The position numbers were made by a program, and so were the translations under genes. The notes beneath the pieces were generated by a model. The model searched no databases. It was not told the DNA's origin and saw only the letters and a program-made list of their open reading frames with translations. A stretch of 64,000 bases of DNA. It comes from CAZEDU01 sp964511185 (lineage in GTDB: Bacteria; Myxococcota; Myxococcia; Myxococcales; Myxococcaceae). This document shows positions 44,550 through 53,777 of the stretch, piece after piece; the stretch's first letter is position 1, and every line of letters begins with the position of its first letter. Location of the stretch: assembly GCA_964511185.1 (NCBI GenBank), contig CAZEDU010000004.1, positions 29,565 to 93,564 on the forward strand, written 5' to 3'.

Positions 44550-45962
44550 ATGGTGGTGTGGATGATGCGCGCGTTCTTGTTGACCCTGGTGACGTCGAGC
44601 TCGCTTGCGTGGGCGCAAGCGCTTCCGCCTGGGCACCCGCCGCTCGGCGCGGGCGCCCAAAGCCCGCGGCCGCTCACCGACGAGCAGCTGACGGCGCCGT
44701 TGCCGCCGAGCCACCCGCCGGTCGGCGCGGGCGCGCCGAAGGCCCGGCCGCTCAACGACACGCAGATGGGCGCGCCGCTGCCGCCGAGCCACCCGCCGGT
44801 TGACCCTGGCACGCCGAGCGCTCCGCCCAGCGCCGCGCCGAGCGCAGAGGAGCTGCTGCAGCGGCTCGAGGGGCACGCGGATCTCAAGAACAAAGAGAAG
44901 ACGTTCGAGGTCGCCTCGGCGCTGGGCAAGCTGTACTTCGCGCACGGCCGCTACGGCGAGGCCATCGACTACCTGTCGCAGGCGATGACCAAGGCCGAGC
45001 CTGCGCGCGCGTTCTTCCTGGCCCAGCGAAAGAAAGCCGCCGCCGGGCGGCAGGCGCTGCCCGCGCCTTCGGCGGTGGGCTGCGAGCCGAACGAGCAGAC
45101 GACGCTGGAGCAGCTGTTCGCGCGCGCCGAGGAGAAGAAGAAGGCGGGCGATGCGGCGGGCGCGGCGAGCTGCGCGCGCGCGGCGCTGCTGATGACGCAG
45201 GAGGTTGAGTCGCTCCTGGCGGGCGCTCACTTCCTGCAGGGCAATGCGGATGCCGCGCTGAAAGGCTACGAGCGGCAGCTCGAGCTGTTCCCCTCGAGCC
45301 CCGAGGCGCTGTACGGCAGGTCGGCGGTGCTGCTCGACAGCAAGGGCGACGACCCGAAGGCGCTGCTCGCCGCCCGCGAGGGATTTCGGAAGTTCGTCGA
45401 GGCGTACCCGACCGACGCGCGCGCCGAGCGCGCGCAGGCGTTCCTCACCCGCGTGGATGAGGCCCTCCCCGCGGGCGGCGTGAGCAAGCTCGCACAGGCG
45501 CGCGCCGCCGCTGCGAGGGCCAAGCCCCTCCCGACCGCCGCGCCCGCGATGCAGCCCGGGGTCGCGCCGCTCAACCCGAACGTGGTCGACGCGATTCAGA
45601 ACACCGAAGTCACCCCGGACATGGAGCGGAACTTCGCCGAGATGCTGGCCGAGGCCGAAGAGCACCTGGCGAAGGGGCGCTACCAGGACGCGCTGGGCCA
45701 GTATCGAAACGTGGTGCCGTTCCAGCCGAACAACGGCCGCGCCCGCGCGGGCATGGCCTGGTCGCTGGTGGGCTTGGGCAAGCCGACCGCGGATCGCGTC
45801 TGGACGGTGGCGGTGACCGGCGACCCCAAGGCGGTCGACGCGCTGGGCGACACGCTCAAGGCCAAAGGCGACGAGAAGGGCGCCAAGGCGCTTTGGGAGA
45901 AGCTCAAGGCCAGCGCGCCGTCGTACCCCGGGCTCGACGCGAAGCTGAAGTCCCTTCGCTAA
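44550..45962 (+). CDS. Exported TPR-like protein with proline-rich tandem repeat
   Basis: The 470-residue product has a signal peptide (cleavage probably AWA-QA), then three copies of a 26-residue unit with core [13 protein letters not shown], then TPR-like helices from about residue 95 ([61 protein letters not shown]). It is probably periplasmic and acts in protein-protein contacts. It begins 12 nt after folK, so may share its transcript. Alternative ATGs at 44562 and 44565 would keep the signal. Confidence 0.75.
   Translation: MVVWMMRAFLLTLVTSSSLAWAQALPPGHPPLGAGAQSPRPLTDEQLTAPLPPSHPPVGAGAPKARPLNDTQMGAPLPPSHPPVDPGTPSAPPSAAPSAEELLQRLEGHADLKNKEKTFEVASALGKLYFAHGRYGEAIDYLSQAMTKAEPARAFFLAQRKKAAAGRQALPAPSAVGCEPNEQTTLEQLFARAEEKKKAGDAAGAASCARAALLMTQEVESLLAGAHFLQGNADAALKGYERQLELFPSSPEALYGRSAVLLDSKGDDPKALLAAREGFRKFVEAYPTDARAERAQAFLTRVDEALPAGGVSKLAQARAAAARAKPLPTAAPAMQPGVAPLNPNVVDAIQNTEVTPDMERNFAEMLAEAEEHLAKGRYQDALGQYRNVVPFQPNNGRARAGMAWSLVGLGKPTADRVWTVAVTGDPKAVDALGDTLKAKGDEKGAKALWEKLKASAPSYPGLDAKLKSLR
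44622..44819 (+). repeat. Three-unit tandem repeat, 78-nt period, coding
   Basis: Three imperfect units (residues 25-50, 51-76, 77-90, the last shortened) encode [26 protein letters not shown] and [13 protein letters not shown] followed in the first two by RPLxDxQ. Differences at both protein and DNA level show it is an old, not a recent, duplication. Confidence 0.8.
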
Positions 45963-45966
45963 AAAG

Positions 45967-45981
45967 GGGGGACAGTCCCCC
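45967..45981. repeat. GGGGACaGTCCCC palindrome, copy 2
   Basis: A perfect 15-bp palindrome GGGGGACAGTCCCCC sits in the 20-nt space between the convergent TPR and kdsD genes, following AAAAA. It shares its core 13-mer with the element at 21608. It may serve as a weak bidirectional terminator. Confidence 0.55.
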
Positions 45982-45982
45982 T

Positions 45983-47062
45983 CTATACGAACCGCGCGGC
46001 GAGCAGGTCCTGCACGTCGAGCAACCCGACCGGCTTGCCCTCGGCGTCGAGCACCGGCAGCTGGTCGACCTTCGCTTCGCGCATCAGCGCGGCGGCGCTC
46101 ATCACCAGCGCTTCGGGGCCGACGAAGCGTGGCCGCTTGGTCATCACGTCCTTCACCGGCACGTCGAAGTCGAGCTTGCCGCGCTCCACCAGCCGGCGCA
46201 GGTCGCCGTCGGTGAACAGCCCGGTGAGCCGGCCGTGCTTGTCGATGACGTTCGCCGCGCCCGGGCGCCCGGGGGTGTTGGTCATCGTCACCACGACCTC
46301 GGAGAGCTTCGCGGTCTCGCGCACGCGCGGGTTCGCTTCGCCCGAGCGCATCACCTCGAACACCCGCATCACCGAGCGGCCCAGCTTCCCGCCGGGGTGA
46401 AACACCGCGTACTCCTCGGTGGTGAACTGGCGCCGCTCGAGCAGGGCCATCGCCAGCGCGTCGGAGAGCGCGTGCATGGCGGCGGACGAGGCGGTGGGCA
46501 CCAGCCCCATGGGGCACGCTTCGTCGATGTGGCCGATGTCGAGCACCACGTCCGCCGCGCGCGCCAGCGGCGAGCGCACGTCGCCGGTGAGCGCGATGAG
46601 CTTCGCGCCGATGCGGCGCAAGGGCCCCAAGAGCCGCACAATCTCTTCCGTGGTGCCGCTGTTCGACAGGGCCAGCACCACGTCGCCGGCCGAGACGCGG
46701 CCCAAGTCGCCGTGGCCGGCCTCGGCGGGGTGCAGGTAGATGGACGAGACGCCGGTGGAGGCGAGCGTGGCGGAGAGCTTCTGCGCGATGAAGCCGGGCT
46801 TGCCGATGCCGGTGGTCACCACGTCGCCTCGGCACGCGAGCATCAGCTCGATGGCCTCGACGAAGCTGCCGCCCAGCCGCCCGCGGAGGCTCAAAATCGC
46901 GTTGCCTTCCACTTCGAGCACCGACCGGGCGAACGCCAAGGAGGCCGCCGCGTCCAAGCGGGGGGCGCGCTTCAATTTCGGTGGGCGTCGCAGCGCGGCC
47001 CGACGGGGAGGCCTCGAGATGCGGGCGAGCGAGCGGGGCGAAGGTCGTCGGGCGGGTGCCAT
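45983..47062 (-). CDS. kdsD: Arabinose-5-phosphate isomerase (KpsF/GutQ type)
   Basis: The 359-residue product has a SIS domain ([53 protein letters not shown]-like [18 protein letters not shown]) and two CBS domains at the C-terminus ([15 protein letters not shown] and [18 protein letters not shown]). Metal-binding His residues are in place. It makes arabinose-5-phosphate for KDO, a core part of LPS. The first ~36 residues are Arg/Pro-rich and unlike the family, so a start further downstream is possible. Confidence 0.92.
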   Translation of the reverse strand: MAPARRPSPRSLARISRPPRRAALRRPPKLKRAPRLDAAASLAFARSVLEVEGNAILSLRGRLGGSFVEAIELMLACRGDVVTTGIGKPGFIAQKLSATLASTGVSSIYLHPAEAGHGDLGRVSAGDVVLALSNSGTTEEIVRLLGPLRRIGAKLIALTGDVRSPLARAADVVLDIGHIDEACPMGLVPTASSAAMHALSDALAMALLERRQFTTEEYAVFHPGGKLGRSVMRVFEVMRSGEANPRVRETAKLSEVVVTMTNTPGRPGAANVIDKHGRLTGLFTDGDLRRLVERGKLDFDVPVKDVMTKRPRFVGPEALVMSAAALMREAKVDQLPVLDAEGKPVGLLDVQDLLAARFV

Positions 47063-47152
47063 GTGCGGGGCGGGCTTTTACACCCTTCGGGCCGCCGGGC
47101 TCAAAGCGGCCGCCGCTTGACCCGCCTTGCGCGCTCAAGTAGGCGGGCCGAC

Positions 47153-47803
47153 ATGAAGTTCTTCATCGACAGCGCCGACGTGAAAGAGATTCGCGCCGCC
47201 CACGCCATGGGCTGCGTGGACGGTGTCACCACCAATCCTTCGCTGCTGGCCAAGGTCGGCCGCGGTCTGGAGGAGACCATTCGGGAGATCTGCTCCATCG
47301 TCGACGGCCCGGTGAGCGCCGAGTGCGTGACGATGACGGCCGAGCAGATGGTCCAGGAGGGCCGCGCGCTCGCGAAGATTCACCCCAACGTGGTGGTGAA
47401 GATCCCGATGGGCGTCGAAGGGATGAAGGCGGTGAAGTCGCTCACCGCCGAGGGCATCAAGACCAACGTCACGTTGGTCTTCTCGCCCAACCAGGCGCTG
47501 CTCACCGCCAAGGCAGGCGCGACTTACGTGTCGCCCTTCGTCGGCCGGCTCGACGACATCTCCGAGAACGGCATGGCGATGGTCCGGCAGGTGGTGGAGA
47601 TCTACCGGAACTACGGCTTCTCCACGCAGGTGTTGGTGGCGAGCGTGCGCAACCCCGTGCACGTGCTCGACGCGGCGCTGATGGGCGCCCACGTCGCGAC
47701 CTTGCCGTTCGCGGTCATTCAGCAGCTCGCCCAGCACCCGCTCACCGACATCGGCATCAAGAAGTTCCTGGCCGACTGGGAGAAGGTGCCGAAGGGCAAG
47801 TGA
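47153..47803 (+). CDS. fsa: Transaldolase / fructose-6-phosphate aldolase family enzyme
   Basis: A 216-residue TIM-barrel enzyme starting [16 protein letters not shown], with [12 protein letters not shown], the Schiff-base Lys in [23 protein letters not shown] and [15 protein letters not shown]. The short length places it with FSA/TalC-type transaldolases. It moves or cleaves C3 units in the pentose phosphate pathway. It is divergent from kdsD. A strong hairpin follows the stop. Confidence 0.92.
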   Translation: MKFFIDSADVKEIRAAHAMGCVDGVTTNPSLLAKVGRGLEETIREICSIVDGPVSAECVTMTAEQMVQEGRALAKIHPNVVVKIPMGVEGMKAVKSLTAEGIKTNVTLVFSPNQALLTAKAGATYVSPFVGRLDDISENGMAMVRQVVEIYRNYGFSTQVLVASVRNPVHVLDAALMGAHVATLPFAVIQQLAQHPLTDIGIKKFLADWEKVPKGK

Positions 47804-47817
47804 AGCGCGAGCGTTCG

Positions 47818-47846
47818 GGGCGGCTTTGAAGCGTTCAAAGCCGCCC
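47818..47846. terminator. Bidirectional terminator hairpin between convergent genes
   Basis: GGGCGGCTTTGAA and TTCAAAGCCGCCC form a perfect 13-bp stem with a GCG loop, between the transaldolase stop and the end of the minus-strand lipoprotein gene. There is no long U run, but the length of the stem and its position between convergent genes support termination. Confidence 0.7.
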
Positions 47847-47854
47847 TGAGAACC

Positions 47855-50596
47855 TCAGTTCTGATGGCCGGTGGCCTGCAGATGGAGCGTGTGGATGCCG
47901 CTGGTCGCGCTCGCCTGAATCGTGATCGGGATGTTCTGGGTCGCGCCGCCGGTGATTCTCACCACGCCTTGGCGGCCGTAGCCGAAGTTGCCGACCTTGG
48001 CCACGGTGTAGCAGGGCGCGTCCTGGCAGGTGTTCGAGCACGAGCCGTTGCCCGCGGGCGTGTCGCAGTGCTGCAGCGAGAAGCTCATGCCCAGGTTGTC
48101 ACCGGGGGCGCCCGGGTTGAACAGGAAGCCGCTGCTCGCGTCGCCCAGCACGGTCTGAACGGTGAAGGTCGCGCTGTTCACCAGCTGGTTGAAGTTCCTA
48201 TCCGCGATGTAGAGGTTCAAGAAGTCGGTGGTCGCGGGGCCGGGGCTGGTCGAGTTGACCACGAACGCCGGGAAGTTGAGCGTCGTGGGCGAAGGCGGTG
48301 AGCCGCCCACATAGAAGCGGCTGACCTCGCTGCCGTTGACCGTGCTGAGCGCCCGGGCCGGGCCGGAGTAGAGCACGCGGGTCTGGGTCCACAGCGTCGT
48401 CTTCGCGTCCCAAACGCCGTTCGGGCCGTCGTAGCCCGGCGTGCTGTTGGCGACCTCGGTGTTCATCCGGAACTCGCCGCTGTCCCAGACGCCGTTGTCG
48501 TTCGCGTCGATGAACGGCTCGCCGATGTCGATGAAGTCCTCACCGACCTGGTAGACGCCGTCGGCCGGGAAGCCGTTGCTGCCGTCGATGAAGCCTTCCT
48601 CGCCTTCGGTGATGGCGATGATGGTGCTCAGGCCGTCGCGCGGGTTGTGCGTGCGGGAGCCGCAGCCGTCGTCGTAGGTGAGGCTGTACTCGCCCACGGC
48701 CGGCGCCACGTCCACCGGCAGCGCCTGCTGGTAGACCGAGACGTAGCTGCTGGTCTGGCCCAGGCCGGTCTGAGAGGAGGGCGGCAAGCTGGGGTTGTAC
48801 TCCGGCGTCACCGAGCTGGTGTTCGCGGCGGCGCCGGCCTCGCTGAAGAACTGCACGGTCGTCGGCATGCCCAGCACGTTGTTGAAGCGGTCGGCGAAGG
48901 CGGCGGTGCAGGTGATGTTCGCCTGAACGGTCGACACCAGGCAGTTGTTCTCATGGAACGCGGGCACGTTCTTCGGCGTGCAGTCCACCGAGATGTGCTT
49001 GCCGCTCGCCTTGGCGCCGACGATCGCGATGTTGCCGTGGGTGAGCTGCCGGGTCACCCCGCCGGCCGTCGCTTGCGCGGTCACCGAGACCACGCCGTAC
49101 GCGGTGCCGCTGTTGAGCTGCACCCGGGCGCGGCCCTGCGCGTCGGTCTGGTGGGTGTCGAAGCAGCGGTTCGAGCTGTTGCAGTTGGGCGTGGTGAAGC
49201 CGATGGTCGAGCCGCCGAGCCGGTCGTGCTCGAAGCTCACGTTGAGCCCGGCCGGGTAGGGGTTGCCTTCGGTGTCGACCAGCTCGAACACGATGACGTT
49301 CTGCTCGCGCCGGCCGGACGACTGAACGCCCATCACGTCGTGGTCCTGCTGCACGAAGCGAATCAGCCCCAGGACCGGCTGCTTCAGGATGATGAAGCCC
49401 GTCACGCTGGGGTTGGTGATGGCCGCGTTCACGCGCACGTCGCCGCCCGTGGCCCCCGAGGTGAGCGTCACCTCGGCCTCGCCCGAGGTGTTGGTGGTGA
49501 CGTTGGTGCTCGACAGCTGCGCGCCGCCGCCGCCCACCAGGGCGAGGGTGACCTGCTTGCTGCGCGGCGAGCTGCCCTCCATCACCTTGACCTTGATCTT
49601 GCTGGTCGCGACGCCGTCCGCCGGAATCGAGACGTGCTCCGAGGTGACCGTCACCGACCAGTTCGAGCTTGGGTCCTTGCAGCTGCCGGGGGTGCCCATG
49701 CAGATGTAGGTCGGCGCCTGCGGGTCGCACGCGGCGTCGAGGCAGTCGGGATCTTCGCAGTCGCGCAGCCCGTCGCAGTCGTTGTCGTCGCCGTCGGTGC
49801 AGGCCAACTCGACCGTCCCGCCGGGGCAGGCGCAGGTCGACGGCTGGCCGGCGTCGGGCACGCCCGCATCGGGCAAGAGGCACTTGCTCAGGTTGGCCGT
49901 ACAGGTCTTGCCCGCGCAGTCGCCGTCGGTGCAGTCGGGCTTGCCGTCGCAGTCGTTGTCGATGCCGTCGGAGCAGGTGGCCTCGACGTTTTGGCCGCCG
50001 GGGCAGACGCACGCGCCGAAGAAGTCGCACTTGTTGCCGACCTTGCCGGGCGCCGCGCACGACAGGCCGAGGCCAGCGTCGGGGGAGTCGGGCCGGCAGT
50101 CGGGGTCGAGGCAGTCGACGAGGCCGTCACAGTCGTTGTCGACGCCGTCGTCGCACACGTTCTCGGGGCCGCCCGCGTCACAGCCGCCGCCGGAGCCGGG
50201 GACGGCGACGAAGGCGACCTGCACGGTGCCGCGGCCGTTGTCGTCGCTCCGGGCGGTGACGCGCACGTTGCCGGTGCAGAGCGCGTCGAAGCGGGAGTCA
50301 CAGGTGACCAACTCGACCTCGCCGGCGCCGGTGGGGAGCGACGCCTCGGCGGTGCCGGTCGAGCGGAAGCTGCCCTTGGTGGTGGTCAGCGTCACCGCCA
50401 CGCCGTCGGTCCGAGCGACGGTGATCTTCACCGCGTTGACGCCGTCGGCCGTCACGCTCGAAGCGCTCGCGGTGATGGGGATGTCGATGACGGTGCCGGT
50501 CGGCGGAGCATCGTCGACCTCACCTTCACAACCGAAAACGGCGAGGACACCCAGAGCAACGGCGAACGAACGCGCGAGCCGGCTGTTACCGAGCAT
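47855..50596 (-). CDS. Ig-like lipoprotein with MopE-type Cys/Asp repeats
   Basis: From the ATG at 50596 (GAGGGGGAG ribosome site) the product has 913 residues; the open frame extends to 50698. A lipobox VFGC ends the signal (Cys about 23). A Big_1-like Ig domain comes first, then three 20-residue repeats such as DDGVDNDCDGLVDC and SDGIDNDCDGKPDC, which are MopE-type putative metal-binding motifs. Further Big_1-like domains follow (ITVARTDGVAVTLTT; NTSGEAEVTLTSGATGGDVRVNAAI). It is probably on the cell surface. Typical of myxobacterial surface proteins of unknown role. Confidence 0.85.
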   Translation of the reverse strand: MLGNSRLARSFAVALGVLAVFGCEGEVDDAPPTGTVIDIPITASASSVTADGVNAVKITVARTDGVAVTLTTTKGSFRSTGTAEASLPTGAGEVELVTCDSRFDALCTGNVRVTARSDDNGRGTVQVAFVAVPGSGGGCDAGGPENVCDDGVDNDCDGLVDCLDPDCRPDSPDAGLGLSCAAPGKVGNKCDFFGACVCPGGQNVEATCSDGIDNDCDGKPDCTDGDCAGKTCTANLSKCLLPDAGVPDAGQPSTCACPGGTVELACTDGDDNDCDGLRDCEDPDCLDAACDPQAPTYICMGTPGSCKDPSSNWSVTVTSEHVSIPADGVATSKIKVKVMEGSSPRSKQVTLALVGGGGAQLSSTNVTTNTSGEAEVTLTSGATGGDVRVNAAITNPSVTGFIILKQPVLGLIRFVQQDHDVMGVQSSGRREQNVIVFELVDTEGNPYPAGLNVSFEHDRLGGSTIGFTTPNCNSSNRCFDTHQTDAQGRARVQLNSGTAYGVVSVTAQATAGGVTRQLTHGNIAIVGAKASGKHISVDCTPKNVPAFHENNCLVSTVQANITCTAAFADRFNNVLGMPTTVQFFSEAGAAANTSSVTPEYNPSLPPSSQTGLGQTSSYVSVYQQALPVDVAPAVGEYSLTYDDGCGSRTHNPRDGLSTIIAITEGEEGFIDGSNGFPADGVYQVGEDFIDIGEPFIDANDNGVWDSGEFRMNTEVANSTPGYDGPNGVWDAKTTLWTQTRVLYSGPARALSTVNGSEVSRFYVGGSPPSPTTLNFPAFVVNSTSPGPATTDFLNLYIADRNFNQLVNSATFTVQTVLGDASSGFLFNPGAPGDNLGMSFSLQHCDTPAGNGSCSNTCQDAPCYTVAKVGNFGYGRQGVVRITGGATQNIPITIQASATSGIHTLHLQATGHQN

Positions 50597-50634
50597 GAAC
50601 TCCCCCTCGTTGGTATTTCGCGGGAACCGGGCGA

Positions 50635-50662
50635 AGTCTGATGCAGCGGCCCATGCTGTCAA
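50635..50662 (-). promoter_or_regulatory. Candidate promoter for the Ig/MopE lipoprotein gene
   Basis: On the minus strand TTGACA (50657-50662), a 16-nt spacer and CAGACT (50635-50640) give a reasonable sigma-70 site and a leader of about 30 nt. A CACCTG-cta-CAGGTG inverted repeat at 50696-50710 lies 35 nt further upstream, at the end of the foldase gene. Confidence 0.4.
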
Positions 50663-50713
50663 GGTTCCAACAGGCACACCTCGACCCAGCTTTGGCACCT
50701 GCTACAGGTGTGT

Positions 50714-51625
50714 TCAGCGCGCGGCGGCGGGGGACGACGGCGGCTCGAGCGTCAGCCGTTCGAGCGCCGCCTCGTCGATCTTCACTTGGGCCTTCTCGCG
50801 GAGCGCGGCGACGAGCGCCTGGTGGCGTTCACCCGCGCGCTGCTGGGTGAGCACGTGCTCACCCTGGGCCCGCAGCTCTTCGAAGGTGGGGATGCGCTCG
50901 GGCTGCACCGCGAGCAGGTGCGCGAGGTAGATGCCCTGTTCGCCGGCGATGAGCTCCACCGCTCCCACGGGCGCGAGCGCGAAGAGCTTCGCGGCGACGT
51001 CCGCGCCGTACTGCGCGGTGGCCATCGCCTTGGACTTGAAGCCCACGTCGCCGCCGGCCGGGCCGCTCGAGGGGTCCTCGGAGCGGGCCTTGGCGAGCGC
51101 GGCGAAGGCCTCCTGGCGTCGCGCGGGCGGCGCGGCCTTCAGCTGGGCGAGCATCGCCTTCGCGTCGGCGAGGCGCCGGGCGCGCTGGGGGCTGCCCTCC
51201 GCCGCGGCCAGGAAGACGAGCTGAAAGCGCGCGGCGCCTGGCTGGGTGTACTGCGCCTTGTGGGCTTCGTACCAGGCGCGCAGGTCCTCTTCGGCCGGCG
51301 GCTCTCTCTTCTGCTGCTCGCGCTCGTCGCGCCAGAGCGCTTCGATCAGCGCCTGCGCGACCGCCTTCTCGACCTCGGGCGACTGGTCCAGGTGGCGGCG
51401 CTTGGCCTCGGCGACCAGCACGGCGCGATCGACCAGGCGATCGAGCGCGGCGCGCCGGACCTTCGGGTCGGCCGTCGGCGTGGAGGCGAGCTCGAAGGCG
51501 AGCTGCGGGGCGGTCACGGTGACGCCGTTTCCAGACGCCAGCGCCGGGTGGATTGGATCGGCCGCCCGTTCGGAGCCGCACGCGCCAGCCAGGAGCATCA
51601 GGAGTGAAATTCGAATGGATTTCAT
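50714..51625 (-). CDS. Parvulin-type peptidyl-prolyl isomerase lipoprotein
   Basis: A 303-residue protein with a lipoprotein signal (LAGAC, Cys about 16) and a SurA/PrsA-like arrangement: an N-terminal helical chaperone part (AALDRLVDRAVLVAEAKRR, KAVAQALIEALWRDE) and a PPIase domain from about residue 125 (ARFQLVFLAAAEGS, FAALAKARSEDPSSGPAGGDVGF, AVELIAGEQGIYLAHLLAVQPE). It should help periplasmic or outer-membrane proteins fold. It is divergent from the acyl-CoA dehydrogenase gene. Confidence 0.86.
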   Translation of the reverse strand: MKSIRISLLMLLAGACGSERAADPIHPALASGNGVTVTAPQLAFELASTPTADPKVRRAALDRLVDRAVLVAEAKRRHLDQSPEVEKAVAQALIEALWRDEREQQKREPPAEEDLRAWYEAHKAQYTQPGAARFQLVFLAAAEGSPQRARRLADAKAMLAQLKAAPPARRQEAFAALAKARSEDPSSGPAGGDVGFKSKAMATAQYGADVAAKLFALAPVGAVELIAGEQGIYLAHLLAVQPERIPTFEELRAQGEHVLTQQRAGERHQALVAALREKAQVKIDEAALERLTLEPPSSPAAAR

Positions 51626-51694
51626 GAGCGGTTGGACCATAACCAAGAGCCACGGCCTCGTCGCCTGTCGCGTCGGTCGTGCTAGGAGAATCCC

Positions 51695-52840
51695 ATGGAC
51701 TTTCAACTGACCGAGGAGCAGCTCGCGCTGCAGCAGACCGCCCGCAAGTTCGCCCGCGAGGTGATGCGGCCGAAGTCGGCGCACTACGACGAGACCGCGC
51801 AGTTCCCGCGGGAGATCATCCAGCAGGCGTTCGAGCTGGGGTTGCTCAACCTGACCATCCCCACCGAGTACGGCGGCCTGGGGCTCTCGCACATGGATCA
51901 GGCGCTGGTCACCGAGGAGCTGTCGTGGGGCTGCGTCGGCATCGGCACGTCGATGACCGCCAACGACCTGGCGCTGCTGCCTGTTCTGTTGGGCGGCACC
52001 GCCGAGCAGAAGAAGCGGTTCGTGCAGCCGTTCACCGAGAAGCTGAAGTTCGGCTCGTTCGCGCTCACCGAGCCCGGCGCCGGATCCGACGTGGCCGGCA
52101 TGTCCACCACCGCGCGGCGCGACGGCGATCACTACGTGATCAACGGGTCGAAGTGCTTCATCACCAACGGCGAGTACGCCGACCAGTACGCACTGTTCTG
52201 CACCACCGACAAGGCGGCCAAGCACAAGGGCATCATGTGCATCGTCGTCGAGGGCCGGCCGAAGGGGCTCACGGTGGGCAAGCACGAGAACAAGATGGGG
52301 CAGCGCGCCTCGAACACGGTGACGCTGACGTTCGAGGACGTGCGCGTGCCGGTGGCCAACCGCATCGGCGCCGAGGGCGACGGCTTCCGCCTGGCCATGG
52401 AGACGCTCGACAACTCGCGGCCGCTCACCGCGCTGTTCGCGGTCGGCTGCGCGCGCGCGGCGCTGGAGCACTGCCTCGACTACGCCAGCCAAAGGCAGCA
52501 GTTCGGCAAGCCGATCCGCGAGTTCCAGGCCATCCAGTTCATGCTCGCCGACATGGCCAAGGACATCCAGGCGGCGCGGCTGCTCTGCTACCAGAGCGCG
52601 TGGATGCTCGACGCGGGCCAGAAGAACACCTTGGTGTCCAGCTTCGCCAAGTGCTTCGCCGCCGACATGGCGATGCGCGTGACCACCGACGCGGTGCAGA
52701 TCTACGGCGGCTACGGCTACATCAAGGAATACCCGGTCGAGAAGCTCTTCCGCGACGCGAAGCTGATTCAGATCTACGAGGGCACCTCGCAGATTCAGCG
52801 GCTCGTCATCGCCAAGGAGCTGTTTCGGCAGCACGGGTAG
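51695..52840 (+). CDS. Acyl-CoA dehydrogenase
   Basis: This 381-residue flavoenzyme has the ACAD landmarks: ALTEPGAGSDVAG, INGSKCFITNG, RQQFGKPIREFQ, QIYGGYGYIKEYPVEKLFRDAK and the catalytic Glu in IYEGTSQIQR. It starts with an ATG after AGGAGA. It oxidises an acyl-CoA and passes electrons to ETF, whose genes follow. The closest substrate class is short- or branched-chain, but the exact one cannot be told. Confidence 0.95.
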   Translation: MDFQLTEEQLALQQTARKFAREVMRPKSAHYDETAQFPREIIQQAFELGLLNLTIPTEYGGLGLSHMDQALVTEELSWGCVGIGTSMTANDLALLPVLLGGTAEQKKRFVQPFTEKLKFGSFALTEPGAGSDVAGMSTTARRDGDHYVINGSKCFITNGEYADQYALFCTTDKAAKHKGIMCIVVEGRPKGLTVGKHENKMGQRASNTVTLTFEDVRVPVANRIGAEGDGFRLAMETLDNSRPLTALFAVGCARAALEHCLDYASQRQQFGKPIREFQAIQFMLADMAKDIQAARLLCYQSAWMLDAGQKNTLVSSFAKCFAADMAMRVTTDAVQIYGGYGYIKEYPVEKLFRDAKLIQIYEGTSQIQRLVIAKELFRQHG

Positions 52841-52937
52841 CGCTCGCCGATTCCCGATTCTCGTTGCGATTGGGGAGGGCCGTGCATAAACCAGCCCGCA
52901 TTGCCATCGACCCATTGCGATTGAAGGAGTTGCTTCG

Positions 52938-53762
52938 GTGAAGATTCTGGTCACTGCCAAACGCGTCGAAGACCCGGAGTCGAAGATCAAGGTCAAGCCC
53001 GACGGCGCGGGCATCGTGCAAGAGGGGCTCAAGTTCAAGATCAACCCGTTCGACGAGATCGCGGTGGAAGAGGCGCTTCGCCTGGTCTCGCAGAACCCCG
53101 GCGACGTGGTGGTGGTCTCGATCGGCGGCAAGGAAGTGCACGAGCAGCTGCGCCACGCGATCGCGATGGGCGTGGTGATGCCCGGCTCGAAGATGCTGGT
53201 GAACAAGGCCATCTGGGTGAACCACTCCGGCCCGCTCGACCAGATGGGCGTGGCGGCGCTGCTCCAGAAGGTGTGCGAGCGCGAGAAGCCCGACCTGGTC
53301 ATCCTGGGCAAGCAGTCGATCGACGACGACCAGAACCAGGTCGGTCAGTACCTGGCCGAGTGGCTGGGGTGGCCGCAGGCGACCTTCGCCTCGAAGGTCG
53401 AGTCGTTCGAGTCGGACGCCGAGAAGAACAAGCAGCCGGCGCTCAAGCTGTCGGCCGACAAGAAGAGCGTGCAGGTGGTGCGCGAGGTCGACGGCGGGTT
53501 GGCGACGCTCGAGTGCCAGCTCCCGGCGGTGGTCACCACCGACCTGCGCCTCAACCAGCCGCGCTACGCGCCGCTGCCCGGCATCATGAAGGCGAAGCAG
53601 GCGCCCATCGAAGAGCTGACGCCGCAGGCGTTGGGCGTCGACGTGGCGCCCCAGCTCACGGTCACCCGCATGTCGGCGCCGCCCGCGCGCAAGGCCGGCA
53701 TCAAGGTGCCCGACGTCGCCACGCTGGTCGACAAGCTCAAGAACGAAGCCAAGGTCCTCTAA
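52938..53762 (+). CDS. etfB: Electron transfer flavoprotein subunit beta
   Basis: The 274-residue protein uses a GTG behind GAAGGAG. It starts KILVTAKRVEDPESKIKVKPDG and holds NPFDEIAVEEALRL and LGKQSIDDDQNQVGQYLAEWLGWPQATFASKVE, the AMP-binding core of EtfB, with VTTDLRLNQPRYAPLPGIMKAKQAPIEEL in the C-terminus. With EtfA it carries electrons from acyl-CoA dehydrogenase to the quinone pool. The gene lies 97 nt after the dehydrogenase and 15 nt before etfA. Confidence 0.96.
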   Translation: MKILVTAKRVEDPESKIKVKPDGAGIVQEGLKFKINPFDEIAVEEALRLVSQNPGDVVVVSIGGKEVHEQLRHAIAMGVVMPGSKMLVNKAIWVNHSGPLDQMGVAALLQKVCEREKPDLVILGKQSIDDDQNQVGQYLAEWLGWPQATFASKVESFESDAEKNKQPALKLSADKKSVQVVREVDGGLATLECQLPAVVTTDLRLNQPRYAPLPGIMKAKQAPIEELTPQALGVDVAPQLTVTRMSAPPARKAGIKVPDVATLVDKLKNEAKVL

Positions 53763-53777
53763 GGAGCACGCACCGCC

